From: Acidovorax soli
GTDB taxonomy: Bacteria > Pseudomonadota > Gammaproteobacteria > Burkholderiales > Burkholderiaceae_C
DNA length: 64,000 nucleotides
Direction of reading: 5' to 3'
Assembly (NCBI RefSeq): GCF_014207955.1
Contig: NZ_JACHLK010000008.1
Coordinates: forward strand, 62,001-126,000
Within the stretch, counting starts at the first letter, position 1; every line of letters starts with the position of its first letter. Below are positions 16,554 through 25,363 of the stretch, piece after piece. Below the pieces are notes generated by a model that saw only the letters and a program-made list of their open reading frames with translations, did no database searches and was not told the origin of the DNA. Made by a program: the position numbers and the translations under genes.

Positions 16554-17678
16554 TCAGGCCGGCGCGCCGCGAAAGCGCTGCGCCGCCTGGCGGCTGACTT
16601 CGGCCAGCAGCTGTTCCTCGCGCTGGCGTTCGCGCAGCCAGCGTGCGTCGTTCTGGCCGGCCTCGGTCTCGGTGCGCAGCATGTGCATGGCATTGGCCGC
16701 GCCCTGCATGGCGGCATGGCTGGCGATCTTGTCCATGGTCATCATGATGTGCTCGCGCAGCGGCATGTGGTCGCCGGTGGAGGGGTCCACGTACACGGCA
16801 TCCATGCCGAAGCGGCAGGCCTGGAAGCGGTTGTAGGTGTAGACCAGGTAATCGTCCTCTTCGGGCATGAAGGGCTGGTCCGCGAGGAACCAGGCACCCA
16901 GCGACTGCACATAGCCCGCCAGCGCGGCGGCACGCTCGATGGTCAGCGGCGTGTCGAACACGCGGATCTCGATGGTGCCGAACTCGGGCTTGGGGCGGAT
17001 GTCCCAGTAGAAGTCCTTCATGCTCTTGACCACGCCGGTGCGCGTCATCTTGTCGAAGTAGGCCGTGAAGTCCTCCCAGGTCAGCGCGAATGGCGCGCGG
17101 CCTGACAGCGGGAAGGCGAACACCGAGTTCAGCCGCGCCGAGTCGAAGGCCGTGTCCTGCCCCTGCACATAGGGGCTCGACGCCGACAGCGCGATGAAGT
17201 GCGGGATGTAGCGCGACATGCGGTGCAGCATGAGCAGCGCGGCATTGGCATCGGGGCAACCGATGTGCACGTGCTGGCCGAAGATGGTGAATTGCTTGGA
17301 CAGGTAGCCGTACAGCTCCGACAGCTCGCGAAAGCGCGGCTTGTCGTAGATGCGCCGCTCGTGCCACTGCTGGAAGGGGTGCGTGCCGCCCCCCACCACG
17401 GCGATGTTGAGCTTGTCGGCGCTTTTCACCAGCGCATCGCGGATCGGCGTGAGCTGGCCCAGCACCTCGCTGGCCGAGTGGCAGATGCCCGTGGAGACTT
17501 CGATCATGCTGTTCGTCATCTCGGGCACCACGCTGCCGGGCAGCGGAGTCTTGTGCATCAGGCGCAGCATGTCCTCGGCATAGGGCGCGAGGTCGTAGTC
17601 GTTGGTGTTGACGAGCTGCAGCTCCAGCTCGACGCCCAAGGTCAGCGGTTCGGAATGGTTGAAGGCTTCAAGGCTCAC
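16554..17678 (-). CDS. ybdK: Carboxylate-amine ligase of the YbdK / glutamate-cysteine ligase type 2 family
   Basis: This is a 374-aa protein beginning with GTG at 17678, overlapping the antiporter stop by 4 bp (GTGA), with GGAG upstream. Family motifs are [13 protein letters not shown] (residue 12), [18 protein letters not shown] (51), [12 protein letters not shown] (94), [11 protein letters not shown] (134) and [19 protein letters not shown] (230). YbdK proteins form a gamma-glutamyl amide bond from glutamate and cysteine in vitro but weakly, and the true substrate is unsettled. Its tight coupling with a cation antiporter recalls glutathione-gated potassium efflux systems, but that link is inference. 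Confidence 0.9.
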   Translation of the reverse strand: MSLEAFNHSEPLTLGVELELQLVNTNDYDLAPYAEDMLRLMHKTPLPGSVVPEMTNSMIEVSTGICHSASEVLGQLTPIRDALVKSADKLNIAVVGGGTHPFQQWHERRIYDKPRFRELSELYGYLSKQFTIFGQHVHIGCPDANAALLMLHRMSRYIPHFIALSASSPYVQGQDTAFDSARLNSVFAFPLSGRAPFALTWEDFTAYFDKMTRTGVVKSMKDFYWDIRPKPEFGTIEIRVFDTPLTIERAAALAGYVQSLGAWFLADQPFMPEEDDYLVYTYNRFQACRFGMDAVYVDPSTGDHMPLREHIMMTMDKIASHAAMQGAANAMHMLRTETEAGQNDARWLRERQREEQLLAEVSRQAAQRFRGAPA

Positions 17679-18934
17679 GCGGTGTCTCCGTTGCTGCTGG
17701 CGGCGTTACCCGACAGTGGTGCCCAGGGTTTCGAGCTTTCGCCCGCACGGTAGATGGCCACGGTGGCGATCACGGCGCCCAGCACCTCCATGAGCAGGAT
17801 GGCGGGCAGCGCCACACGGGCAATCAGGTGGCCGGTGGACGCCGATGCCACCACGAACTGCGAGGCGATGAGGAGGGCGATGGACGACATGGGCGTCATC
17901 GCGCCGCCCACCCACAGGGCCTGGCGCCAACTCGCGCCGCTGCCCACGTTGCCCAGTGCCACGCCCAGCACCTTGGCCACCAGGCGCACGGCGATCAGGG
18001 CCAGCACCACGCCGGCTACCGGGCCGCTCCAGTCGGCCTGCGCGGCCACGGTGGAGACCAGCACGAACATCAGCATGGTGAGCAGCGAGGACGCATTGCC
18101 CAGTTGCCGGGGCCAGGCCCAGGGGCGCGGGTTGACCTGCTTGAGCAGGATGCCGCCCAGCAGCGCGGCCAGCGGGGCCGAGCCGCCCATGTGCGCGGCC
18201 ACGGCCGTGCCGGCCGCGATCAGCGCCAGCAGCAGCATGGAGGTGTTCTCGCTCGTGGGGCTCATGAAGCGCAGCGCCATGCGCATCACCAGCGCCAGCG
18301 CGGCCGCCACCACCACCGAGACGCCGAGCACCACGATCACCGGGTACATGGTGTCGATGAGCGTCAGGCTCTGGCGGTTGATCTGCTCGGCCCGGGCGCT
18401 GCCCAGGGTCAGTGCGTACAGGGTGGACAGGGTGGCGAGCACGATGGCGCGCTCCGTCACCGGTCCGGCGGCCCGCGTGTCGGCCACCACGCGGGTGAGC
18501 ACGGCCGGCGAAGCCGCCAGCGCCACCAGGGCCAGGGGGCCTGCGACCTGCGTGGGCTGGTTGAGCCAGACCAGCACCCAGTACACGGCGAAATAGGTCA
18601 GCACCGACTCGGCGATGCTCTGCACCAGCACCATGGGGTTGTGGCGGAACCAGCGCAGCGGAATGCGCCCGCCGCATTCGAACAGCACCAGCGCAATGCC
18701 CAGCTCCAGCAGGAACAGGCCGATGCCCTGCAGTGGCCACAGCGCGCCGCTGAAGCCGGCCAGGCCCGCGGCCGTGCCCACCAGCGAGTAGCCCACCACC
18801 TTGGGCAGGCCCGTGTGGCGCTGGCACAGGTAGCCCGCCACCGCGGCCACGGCCAGCAGCAGGGACCATTGCACCGTGGGGAGCCCGGCCGAGGGGCGCA
18901 GCCATTGCGCCCAGAAGCTCAGGATTTCATTCAT
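17675..18934 (-). CDS. CPA-type cation:proton antiporter (Na+/H+ exchanger family)
   Basis: This is a 419-aa integral inner-membrane protein. ATG 18934 ([11 protein letters not shown]) has AGGGG about 9 bases upstream; a longer in-frame start at 18997 is less likely. About 12 hydrophobic segments span the protein, with the family features [17 protein letters not shown] (about residue 80), [19 protein letters not shown] (about 135) and [17 protein letters not shown] (about 350). It lacks the RCK/TrkA-N nucleotide-binding C-terminus found in KefB/KefC, ending shortly after the last membrane segment. The stop overlaps the GTG start of ybdK, so the two genes form an operon. The transported ion is not predictable here. 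Confidence 0.88.
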   Translation of the reverse strand: MNEILSFWAQWLRPSAGLPTVQWSLLLAVAAVAGYLCQRHTGLPKVVGYSLVGTAAGLAGFSGALWPLQGIGLFLLELGIALVLFECGGRIPLRWFRHNPMVLVQSIAESVLTYFAVYWVLVWLNQPTQVAGPLALVALAASPAVLTRVVADTRAAGPVTERAIVLATLSTLYALTLGSARAEQINRQSLTLIDTMYPVIVVLGVSVVVAAALALVMRMALRFMSPTSENTSMLLLALIAAGTAVAAHMGGSAPLAALLGGILLKQVNPRPWAWPRQLGNASSLLTMLMFVLVSTVAAQADWSGPVAGVVLALIAVRLVAKVLGVALGNVGSGASWRQALWVGGAMTPMSSIALLIASQFVVASASTGHLIARVALPAILLMEVLGAVIATVAIYRAGESSKPWAPLSGNAASSNGDTA

Positions 18935-19265
18935 GTCATGTGACCCCTGCATGGCGCGGGCACCGGAGGCACCCGCGGGTTGATTCTTGTGCGGCATGGC
19001 GCCACGGCGAAGGTGGTGGCATGCCGTGCGCTACCGGCCAGATCACATCCGTGCGGCGCGGCGTGGTGCACAGCCATGACCCAGCGGAGCGCCGCTGGTG
19101 CGCCGTTACCTTAACGTACCCGGCAAAGGCCACAGGATCCGCTTCGGTTTTGCCGAAGCACCGTGGTCTGCCAGGGTGCGCCTAATTTAACTGCCGCTGC
19201 AGCGGCTTCTTGTAGGACAGTTTCGAGCTTTGTAAGAAGCTGTGGGCGCCCGGTGTCCGTGTGTT
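18935..19265. other. Gene-free 331-bp stretch with inverted repeats
   Basis: This lies upstream of the antiporter and downstream of the Gcr-family gene, both on the minus strand. Visible structures are the hairpin GCTTCGG-TTTTG-CCGAAGC (19141-19159), a perfect 14-bp palindrome GCCGCTGCAGCGGC (19193-19206) and GCTTCTT/AAGAAGC arms bracketing 19205-19238. The latter two lie just past the Gcr-family stop and may end its transcript. I see no coding potential and no convincing riboswitch. Confidence 0.5.
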
Positions 19266-21251
19266 TCAGCCGGTTGCCGAACGTCCCCGCCCCGGCATGA
19301 AGAAGCTCAAGGGGGCCGAGCGCAGCCGCTGGCGGATGGCGGCGTAGATGCGCGAGCGGTCCACGCCGCTCACGTTCTGCGCACGCAGTGCCACGCTGAA
19401 CGCGAGGTAGAAGCTCACCGTGACGTTGAGTGCACCGATCAACGGAATGGCCGCCACGGCCCACCAGAAGGCAGGCATGTGCAGTGTGGGCGGGCCCAGC
19501 GAGGCCAGGGCTGCGCCGATCTGCCCGGTGGACAGGGTCACATGGCGCACATCCAGCCCCAGGCCGAAGAAGCCCGCGATCGCGGGCACCAGGCCGAGCA
19601 TGAAGCCCAGTGAGATGTTGGCCGCAAAGCCCGAGATGTTCTCGCGCAGGAACTGGGCCCAGCGCGCTGCACGGGCCTGGCCCAGCAGGCCTGTGATGCG
19701 CGGGTTGTAGCGCATGGCCGAATCGAGCCGGTGCAGCACGAACCAGTTCTCGGTCCAGCCCGCGATGATGCTGGCCACGAACAGCAGCACCCCGGTGAAA
19801 GCGGCGAAGAACAGCGAGGGCCCGAGCAGGTGCAGCGACTCGAACACATGCTCGGCCTGCCGGTGCGTGATGGCCGGTGCGCCGGTGGCCTGGGCGATCA
19901 GCCAGGCCAGCGCCAGCACGGCTGGAAACACCACCAGCACGTTGCCCAGCACAGCCGCCACCTGCGAGCGCACCAGGTGCGTGATTTCGTCCACGAAGGA
20001 CTCGATGGCATCGCTGGCCCCGAGCTCCTTGAGCTTGGCCGCCATGGCCGGTGCCGTCATCGCGGGCTGCTTGGTGGCCACCGTGAGGTGCAGCAGCTGG
20101 ATCAACACGAAGGTCACGGCGTAGTTCACGCCGGCCCAGAAGCCACCCCAGAAGGCCGACAGTGCCAGCGCATACAGGCCGAACTTGGCCAGCGTGGTGA
20201 AGGCCATCAGGGCCCCGCCGCCCGCGGCCTTCTGCACCATGGAGCGGTACTCGGCGCCCGTGCGGGTGATGTAGTGCTCGCCCGTCTCGGCGCTGCGCTC
20301 GGCCACCTTGGCCGCGAGCAGCGACGAGTTGGAGGCGAACAGCGCGCGCAGGCTGCGCCGCTCCTGCCCCACCAGCACCAGGCTGGCCATGAGCCTGGCG
20401 GCCGTCAGCGCGGGCTGGGGCGACAGCAGGCAGTCGAGCAGCAGGCGCACGCGCAGGATGCGCTCGCGCAGCTGGCGCAGGCGGAACACCAGGCCCACCG
20501 AGATGCCGTTGTCCTCGAAATGCGTGTAGACCGTGGCGGCCGCGGCGCGGCAGGCCTCCAGGCGATCGCGCAGGCGCTGCACCGCGGCGTCGAGCCGCTC
20601 GGGTGTGCGCAGGCCATGCAGTACCTCCACACGCAGGCTTTCCACGTCGTGGATCAGCGCGTGGAAGGGCTGGGACTCGCGCGCCGCCTCGCTCATGCGC
20701 AGGCGCAGCTCGGGCGCAAAGCCGGTCGAGAGGATCTGCCCCGCGCAGTAGGTGATGGCATCGAGCAGCGCCTTGTGCCAGCGCGAGGCGCCGCCCGTGT
20801 CCGTGGGGGCCAGCAGGCGCACCAGGCGCGCGAGCTGGGCTTCCTCGAGCGCCGCCACCCACTGCGCATCGAACTCCCCGGGCAGGGCCAGCATGAACAG
20901 TTCCGACGCATCGATGGTCTCGGGGCTGGCCGGCAGCAGCTTGGTGCGCAGGCGCTCGGCCACCTCGCTGGCCAGCGCCGTGCGCGGCGCAAAGCCGAAG
21001 TCGGCCAGCAAGGTGGTGATGTCCACCGTGTCCACCAGCGCCGCCCACCAGGCCTGGAGCCTGGCCTGCACCTCGGGGCGGGCTTCGGCCGCGTCCAGAA
21101 AGAGCTGCAGCCGTGCGATGGCGCCCGGCACGGAGTCGCGCTTGCCGCGCACCCAGCCGAGCAGGCCGATCAGCCACAGGTGGCGCTGGGCCGTGTCGGC
21201 GGCCGGGTCCAGTTGCGCCAGGATGCTGGCCAGGTCGGGCGTGCGGCTCAA
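19266..21251 (-). CDS. Gcr-family (COG4389) membrane protein, usually annotated as site-specific recombinase
   Basis: This is a 661-aa protein. The start is TTG at 21251, overlapping the apaG stop (TTGA). It matches the family named after a gonococcal protein and routinely labelled site-specific recombinase. However, residues about 1-330 look like soluble helices, and residues 335-640 contain about seven strongly hydrophobic segments (e.g. FTTLAKFGLYALALSAFWGGFW, VLGNVLVVFPAVLALAWLI, FFAAFTGVLLFVASIIAGW, FMLGLVPAIAGFFGLGL). No tyrosine- or serine-recombinase catalytic set is visible. A conserved inner-membrane protein of unknown function is the safer description. Position after apaG is typical of betaproteobacteria as far as I recall. 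Confidence 0.85.
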   Translation of the reverse strand: MSRTPDLASILAQLDPAADTAQRHLWLIGLLGWVRGKRDSVPGAIARLQLFLDAAEARPEVQARLQAWWAALVDTVDITTLLADFGFAPRTALASEVAERLRTKLLPASPETIDASELFMLALPGEFDAQWVAALEEAQLARLVRLLAPTDTGGASRWHKALLDAITYCAGQILSTGFAPELRLRMSEAARESQPFHALIHDVESLRVEVLHGLRTPERLDAAVQRLRDRLEACRAAAATVYTHFEDNGISVGLVFRLRQLRERILRVRLLLDCLLSPQPALTAARLMASLVLVGQERRSLRALFASNSSLLAAKVAERSAETGEHYITRTGAEYRSMVQKAAGGGALMAFTTLAKFGLYALALSAFWGGFWAGVNYAVTFVLIQLLHLTVATKQPAMTAPAMAAKLKELGASDAIESFVDEITHLVRSQVAAVLGNVLVVFPAVLALAWLIAQATGAPAITHRQAEHVFESLHLLGPSLFFAAFTGVLLFVASIIAGWTENWFVLHRLDSAMRYNPRITGLLGQARAARWAQFLRENISGFAANISLGFMLGLVPAIAGFFGLGLDVRHVTLSTGQIGAALASLGPPTLHMPAFWWAVAAIPLIGALNVTVSFYLAFSVALRAQNVSGVDRSRIYAAIRQRLRSAPLSFFMPGRGRSATG

Positions 21252-21655
21252 TGCAGCACCCGGCCCGACAGCGGCTGGCCCGAGGGGCCCTGCTGGATGG
21301 CCTCCAGCATGAACAGGTCGATCGGGGTGTCGAAGGGCTCACCCTCCTCACCCACGCAGTGGAAGGTGCCATGCATGGTGCCGCTGGCCGTGCGCAGCCG
21401 GCAGCCGCTGGTGTACTGGAAGGATTCACCCGGCTTGAGCAGGGGCTGGTGCCCCACCACGCCCAGGCCCTTGACCTCCTCGGTGTGGCCGCGCGAGTCG
21501 CTGATGATCCAGTGGCGCGAGATCAGCTGCGCAGGGGCCTCCCCGGCGTTGGTGATGGTGATGGTGTAGGCGAAGCTGAACACCCCCGTCTCCGGCGCGG
21601 ATTGCTCCGGCAGGTACTCGGGCTGCACCTGCACGTCAAACTGGTACTTTGGCAT
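21248..21655 (-). CDS. apaG: ApaG domain protein
   Basis: This is a 135-aa protein, slightly longer than the 125 aa of the E. coli form. It forms an immunoglobulin-like beta fold with family motifs [49 protein letters not shown] and [21 protein letters not shown]. The role is linked to divalent cation (Co/Mg) tolerance and Ap4A metabolism in enterobacteria, but the molecular function is unresolved. It is divergent from rpe with only 29 bp between start codons, so the two promoters must overlap. The downstream Gcr-family gene starts within its stop codon. Confidence 0.93.
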   Translation of the reverse strand: MPKYQFDVQVQPEYLPEQSAPETGVFSFAYTITITNAGEAPAQLISRHWIISDSRGHTEEVKGLGVVGHQPLLKPGESFQYTSGCRLRTASGTMHGTFHCVGEEGEPFDTPIDLFMLEAIQQGPSGQPLSGRVLH

Positions 21656-21684
21656 GGGCGAATGGTAACTGCGACAATCGGTGC

Positions 21685-22365
21685 ATGAGCCGACCTTTCC
21701 GCATAGCCCCCTCGATCCTCTCCGCCGATTTTGCCCGCCTGGGCGAAGAAGTGCGCAACGTCATTGCCGCCGGAGCGGACTGGATCCACTTCGACGTGAT
21801 GGACAACCACTACGTGCCCAACCTCACTTTCGGCCCCATGGTGTGCCAGGCGCTCAAGCCGCATGCCAAGACCGCTGACGGAACCGCCGTTCCGGTGGAT
21901 GTGCACCTGATGATCGAGCCCGTGGACGCCCTGGCCGCCGCCTTTGCCGATGCCGGCGCCGACTACATCAGCTTCCACCCCGATGCCTCGGCCCATGTGC
22001 ACCGCAGCATCCAGGCCATCCGCAGCAAGGGCGTCAAGCCCGGACTGGTGTTCAATCCGGCCCAGCCCCTGGATGTGCTGGACTGGGTGATCGACGACAT
22101 CGACCTGATCCTCATCATGAGCGTGAACCCCGGCTTCGGTGGCCAGAGCTTCATCGATTCGGCCCTGCGCAAGATCGAGGACGTGCGTCGACGCATCGAC
22201 GCCTCGGGCAAGGACATCCGCCTGGAAGTCGACGGCGGCATCAAGACGGACAACATCCGCCGGGTGGCGGATGCGGGGGCCGACACCTTCGTGGCAGGCA
22301 GCGCCATCTTCGGCAAGCCCGACTACAAGGGCGTCATCGACGCCATGCGCGTAGAACTTAAGTAA
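21685..22365 (+). CDS. rpe: Ribulose-phosphate 3-epimerase
   Basis: Rpe interconverts ribulose 5-phosphate and xylulose 5-phosphate in the pentose phosphate and Calvin pathways. The 226-aa TIM-barrel protein starts at ATG 21685 ([20 protein letters not shown]); the longer frame upstream would overlap the apaG promoter region. Metal and active-site segments are [17 protein letters not shown] (His/Asp), [31 protein letters not shown] (Asp) and FVAGSAIFG (phosphate binding). In related genomes rpe is followed directly by gph and the trp genes; here almost 7 kb of other genes separate them. A copy of the extragenic repeat begins at its stop codon. Confidence 0.96.
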   Translation: MSRPFRIAPSILSADFARLGEEVRNVIAAGADWIHFDVMDNHYVPNLTFGPMVCQALKPHAKTADGTAVPVDVHLMIEPVDALAAAFADAGADYISFHPDASAHVHRSIQAIRSKGVKPGLVFNPAQPLDVLDWVIDDIDLILIMSVNPGFGGQSFIDSALRKIEDVRRRIDASGKDIRLEVDGGIKTDNIRRVADAGADTFVAGSAIFGKPDYKGVIDAMRVELK

Positions 22366-22490
22366 CCCCCTGAGTCGCTTCGCGCCTTCCCCCTGGAAGG
22401 GGGACGCTCCCAGCGCCAGTGCTGGATACGCCGCCCTCGCGGCGGGGCGGCCCTTGCGCGGGAGCACTGGCCTCGCGTGTGCCAGTTTCA
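22365..22490 (+). repeat. Extragenic repeat element, copy 2 (short form)
   Basis: It starts at the rpe stop codon with CCCCCTGAGTCGCTTCGCGC, identical over 20 bases to the start of copy 1. It continues with a CCCCCT/AGGGGG hairpin and a CCGCCCTCGCGGCGGGGCGG stem, and closes with GCGGCCCTTGCGCGGGAGC, ACTGGCC and GCCAGTTTCA. It lies between convergent genes, and its hairpins could serve as a terminator. Confidence 0.75.
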
Positions 22491-22500
22491 ACCGTCGCGC

Positions 22501-22890
22501 TCACTGCGCTGGGACGATGATGGTGGTGGTCGTGGACTCGCGCAGCACACCGCCGCCGGCCACCGAGCCGCTCACGGCACTGCTCTCGACGCGGCGCACG
22601 CATTCCGAGCGCTCCTGCGCGCTCTGGAAGGCATTGCAGCGGTCGGTGCCGTTGGCGGCAGCGATCGGGCCGGGGTCGCTCAACTGGCCCTTGCGCGAGG
22701 CATCCAGCGCATTGGTGGCTTCGCGCAGGCAGGTGGCCAGGCTGTCCTGGGTGTTGTTGGTGTGGCACTTCTGGCGTTCCTGCTCGTAGCGGGCCCGGGC
22801 ATCGCTGGCCGGCACCTGGGCGATGGCAGCGGTGGACAGGGCCAGCAGGGTGGCGGTGAGGGCGGGGGCGGCAAAGGCAAAGCGTTTCAT
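22501..22890 (-). CDS. Secreted small cysteine protein, function unknown
   Basis: This is a 129-aa protein from ATG 22890, with GGAG 8 bases upstream; the frame extends further upstream, but the signal peptide begins here. Residues 1-25 are a Sec signal (MKRFAFAAPALTATLLALST...AIAQ). The mature part holds exactly four cysteines in two CX11C pairs (Cys42/Cys54 and Cys85/Cys97), each set in helical sequence (KCHTNNTQDSLATC and RCNAFQSAQERSEC). This suggests a small disulfide-stapled helical hairpin in the periplasm. Similar Tyr-x-x-Glu-Arg...Cys proteins are common hypotheticals in Burkholderiales. It is flanked by the repeat copy 2 and the sensor kinase; no functional link is evident. Confidence 0.78.
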   Translation of the reverse strand: MKRFAFAAPALTATLLALSTAAIAQVPASDARARYEQERQKCHTNNTQDSLATCLREATNALDASRKGQLSDPGPIAAANGTDRCNAFQSAQERSECVRRVESSAVSGSVAGGGVLRESTTTTIIVPAQ

Positions 22891-23047
22891 GGAAAAGGCT
22901 CCTTGCGACGAGCGCGACAGGTGGGGGAGGCACCCATGCCAGGGTGCGAACGGTATGGGTGCAGCGTAGCCCCCGGTCCCCCCGCGCACTGTCGGACAGC
23001 GCCGCCCGGCACCGTCCGCCCTGGCGCCAAAGCCTTGTCGCTGGACT

Positions 23048-25195
23048 TCAGCCCAGCCGCTGGAACGTCAGGATGAACGCCACCCCGTCGGCCGTGTTGC
23101 GTGCATTGATGGTGCCGCCCATCTTGGCCATGTAGGTCTTGGCCACGAACAACCCCTGGCCCCGGTGTTCGCCCTCGCCCACGGGCGTGGGCAGGTCGGG
23201 GTCAGACACCCCGAGCTCGAAGATGCGCTCCAGCAGGTCTTCGGCAATCGTGGCCCCCACGTTGTGCAGCGTGGCGCTGGCCGTGGACTCCGACGCCGTG
23301 AGTGTGAGCGTAATGGCCGTGCCCGCAGGGCGGTAGCGGTCGGCATTGCGCAGGATGTGGGTCACCACATCCTCCAGCGCGAACTCGTCAGCGCGCACCA
23401 CCACGGGGGTGTTGCCCCCCTCGTACACCACCTGGGCGATGCCCGCGAAGTGGGCGTTGTCCGCCACGTGGCGCAAAAAGGCGTCCAGGTCCAGCCGGCC
23501 CTGGGGCACATCGGCCGCCTGCAGCGCCTCGGCCGGCGAGGCCGTGCCGTAGAGCACATGCACGGCCTGTTGCATGCGCTGCACATAGCGGTGCCCTGGG
23601 TCGCCGGGCCCGCCGTGCAGCACCATCAGCGATTGCAGCGGCGACATGATCTCGTGGCCCACGGCGTGCCACATGTCGCGCTCCTGCTGGGCGCGCAGCT
23701 GCTCGCGCTGGATATCGTCCTTCACGCGTTGCAGCAGGTCGGCCAGGCCGCCCGCCAGGATGCCCAGCTCGTCCGAGCCGCGCAGGTCCGACACATCCAG
23801 ATCACCGAGGCGCGGGCCGATGTGCCCGTCCTGCACGTTGTAGGACACGGCGGCCGCGCGGCGGGTGAGGGCGGTCACGCGGCGCAGCAGCCCGACCTCG
23901 ACGATCAGCCAGGCCAGCGCGATCGCGGTCAGCATGGCGCCCAGGTACCAGGACATGCGCGTGGCCACGGCGGCCAGGCCCTGTTCCAGCCCGCGCAGGT
24001 TGCCGGTGAAGGTGACCACGTAGTTGCCCGTGGGGGTGTCGAGGATGTCCAGGCCCGAAGGCGTGGCGTGCGCATCGGGCGCGTCCAGCGGCAGCCAACT
24101 CACCAGGCGGATCAGCCAGGGCGACGAGGGCTCGGCCTGCAGCTCCGTGCCCTTGAAGGTGAGCGCACGCTCTTCGCCCTCGCCCATCTTGCGCACCTGC
24201 ACCTTCTCGCCGGGCAGCAGGCTGCGCGTCACGTCCGTGAGCGATGCACTGGGCTGCGCGCCGGGTGCGTTGCTGTCGAACAGGGATGGGCCCTCGCCGG
24301 GGGCCTGCATTTCCACGCGCACGCGCATGCTGCCCAGGTCCTCGGGCGGCCAGACCAGGCGCTGGTCCTTGCGGAACAGGGCTTCGCGGAACAGCTCCAC
24401 CGGCAGGCGGATGGAATAGAAGGTTCGGCGCTGGCAGTCGGGCACCGCGCCTGCCAGGTCGCGGCATTGGCCGTTCTGCCAGAGCCAGCCGCGGAAATCG
24501 CGCACCGGGCGCGCACGGGCGTCGAGCAGGTCGCCGCCCGCGTCCACGAAACCAGTCAGCCGCCCGCGCGCGCCGGGCAGGGTGCCGGCGGCCGTGCCCG
24601 ATGCCGGCGCCATGGCCTCGAAGGGCGCGACCCAGCGGCTGGTGGTGCCGCGCATGTCCAGCGTCACGCGCGCGCGGTGCACGGCCGCCAGGTCCAGCGC
24701 GCCGCGCTCGCGGCCCGCCAGCTCACCCGCATAGAAGCTGCCCACGATGTAGATGAAACCGCCCGCATACGGGTTGTTGCCGATGGCCGCGCAGACCGAG
24801 GCGCCATCGGGGTACTGCACCGAGCAGCCCGCCATCTCCACCGCCTGCTGGGCCTTGTTCTGGTCGTCGAAGTCGATGGCCGAATAGGGCAGCAGCAGCG
24901 GGGCCAGCGGCGTGGCGCCCTGGCCCAGGCTGGCCGAGTTGAGCAGCGCCAGCTGCCCCGAGGGGTGGCGCAACCGCGCCATCACCTCGGCCTGGCTGCG
25001 CTGAAAGCCGTGCTGGTAGCTCTGCCAGGCGCGCTCTTTCTCCTCGCGCAGCAGCACCACGCTGAGCGCCACGGTAGCCACGGCCAGCAGGATGAACACG
25101 CTGCGCACGAGGATGCGCAGGCGAAAGGCCGGCAGGCCCAGGCGCGGCATTTCGAGCCGGGGCATTTCCAGGCCGGGGCGCAGCAGGCGCTTCAT
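23048..25195 (-). CDS. Membrane-bound sensor histidine kinase
   Basis: This is a 715-aa protein starting at ATG 25195. One transmembrane segment at about residues 29-50 and a second at about 418-442 flank a large periplasmic sensor region of about 365 residues with no domain I recognise; it includes paired cysteines near residues 120-130 and 245-255. A short HAMP-like linker follows. The phosphoacceptor is His513 (GHEIMSPLQSL, an HE-x-x-x-P box), with the N box at Asn617 (HILRNADRYRPAG) and the G box at about residue 678 (GEGEHRGQGLFVAK). The partner response regulator lies directly upstream on the same strand (25364-26059), separated by a repeat element. The signal sensed is unknown. Confidence 0.9.
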   Translation of the reverse strand: MKRLLRPGLEMPRLEMPRLGLPAFRLRILVRSVFILLAVATVALSVVLLREEKERAWQSYQHGFQRSQAEVMARLRHPSGQLALLNSASLGQGATPLAPLLLPYSAIDFDDQNKAQQAVEMAGCSVQYPDGASVCAAIGNNPYAGGFIYIVGSFYAGELAGRERGALDLAAVHRARVTLDMRGTTSRWVAPFEAMAPASGTAAGTLPGARGRLTGFVDAGGDLLDARARPVRDFRGWLWQNGQCRDLAGAVPDCQRRTFYSIRLPVELFREALFRKDQRLVWPPEDLGSMRVRVEMQAPGEGPSLFDSNAPGAQPSASLTDVTRSLLPGEKVQVRKMGEGEERALTFKGTELQAEPSSPWLIRLVSWLPLDAPDAHATPSGLDILDTPTGNYVVTFTGNLRGLEQGLAAVATRMSWYLGAMLTAIALAWLIVEVGLLRRVTALTRRAAAVSYNVQDGHIGPRLGDLDVSDLRGSDELGILAGGLADLLQRVKDDIQREQLRAQQERDMWHAVGHEIMSPLQSLMVLHGGPGDPGHRYVQRMQQAVHVLYGTASPAEALQAADVPQGRLDLDAFLRHVADNAHFAGIAQVVYEGGNTPVVVRADEFALEDVVTHILRNADRYRPAGTAITLTLTASESTASATLHNVGATIAEDLLERIFELGVSDPDLPTPVGEGEHRGQGLFVAKTYMAKMGGTINARNTADGVAFILTFQRLG

Positions 25196-25232
25196 TTCAA
25201 TTTTCCACCGTGCAAAACGCCGCACGCAGCGG

Positions 25233-25360
25233 ATGAAACTGGCGCGGCCCAGGCCAGGGCCGCCGCGCAAGGGCCGCACCGCCGCGCTGGCGGCGTCCCC
25301 CTGCCCGCATTGCGCAGCAATGCGAGAGCGGGGGGAAGCGGCGCAGCCGCTCAGGGGGGT
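25233..25360 (-). repeat. Extragenic repeat element, copy 3 (inverted)
   Basis: Read on the minus strand it opens with CCCCCTGAGCGGCTGCGCC immediately after the response-regulator stop. It contains CCCCCGCTCTCGCATTGCTG with a GCATTGCTGCGCAATGC palindrome, and closes with GCGGCCCTTGCGCGGCGGC, CCTGGCC and GCCAGTTTCA. It is the same family as 1341-1567 and 22365-22490, here between two co-directional genes of one regulatory pair. Confidence 0.72.
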
Positions 25361-25363
25361 GTC

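Noticed and set aside
19266..21251. Mobile element suggested by the recombinase family name
   Set aside because: Membrane topology, no recombinase motifs, no terminal inverted repeats, and a stable operon with apaG.
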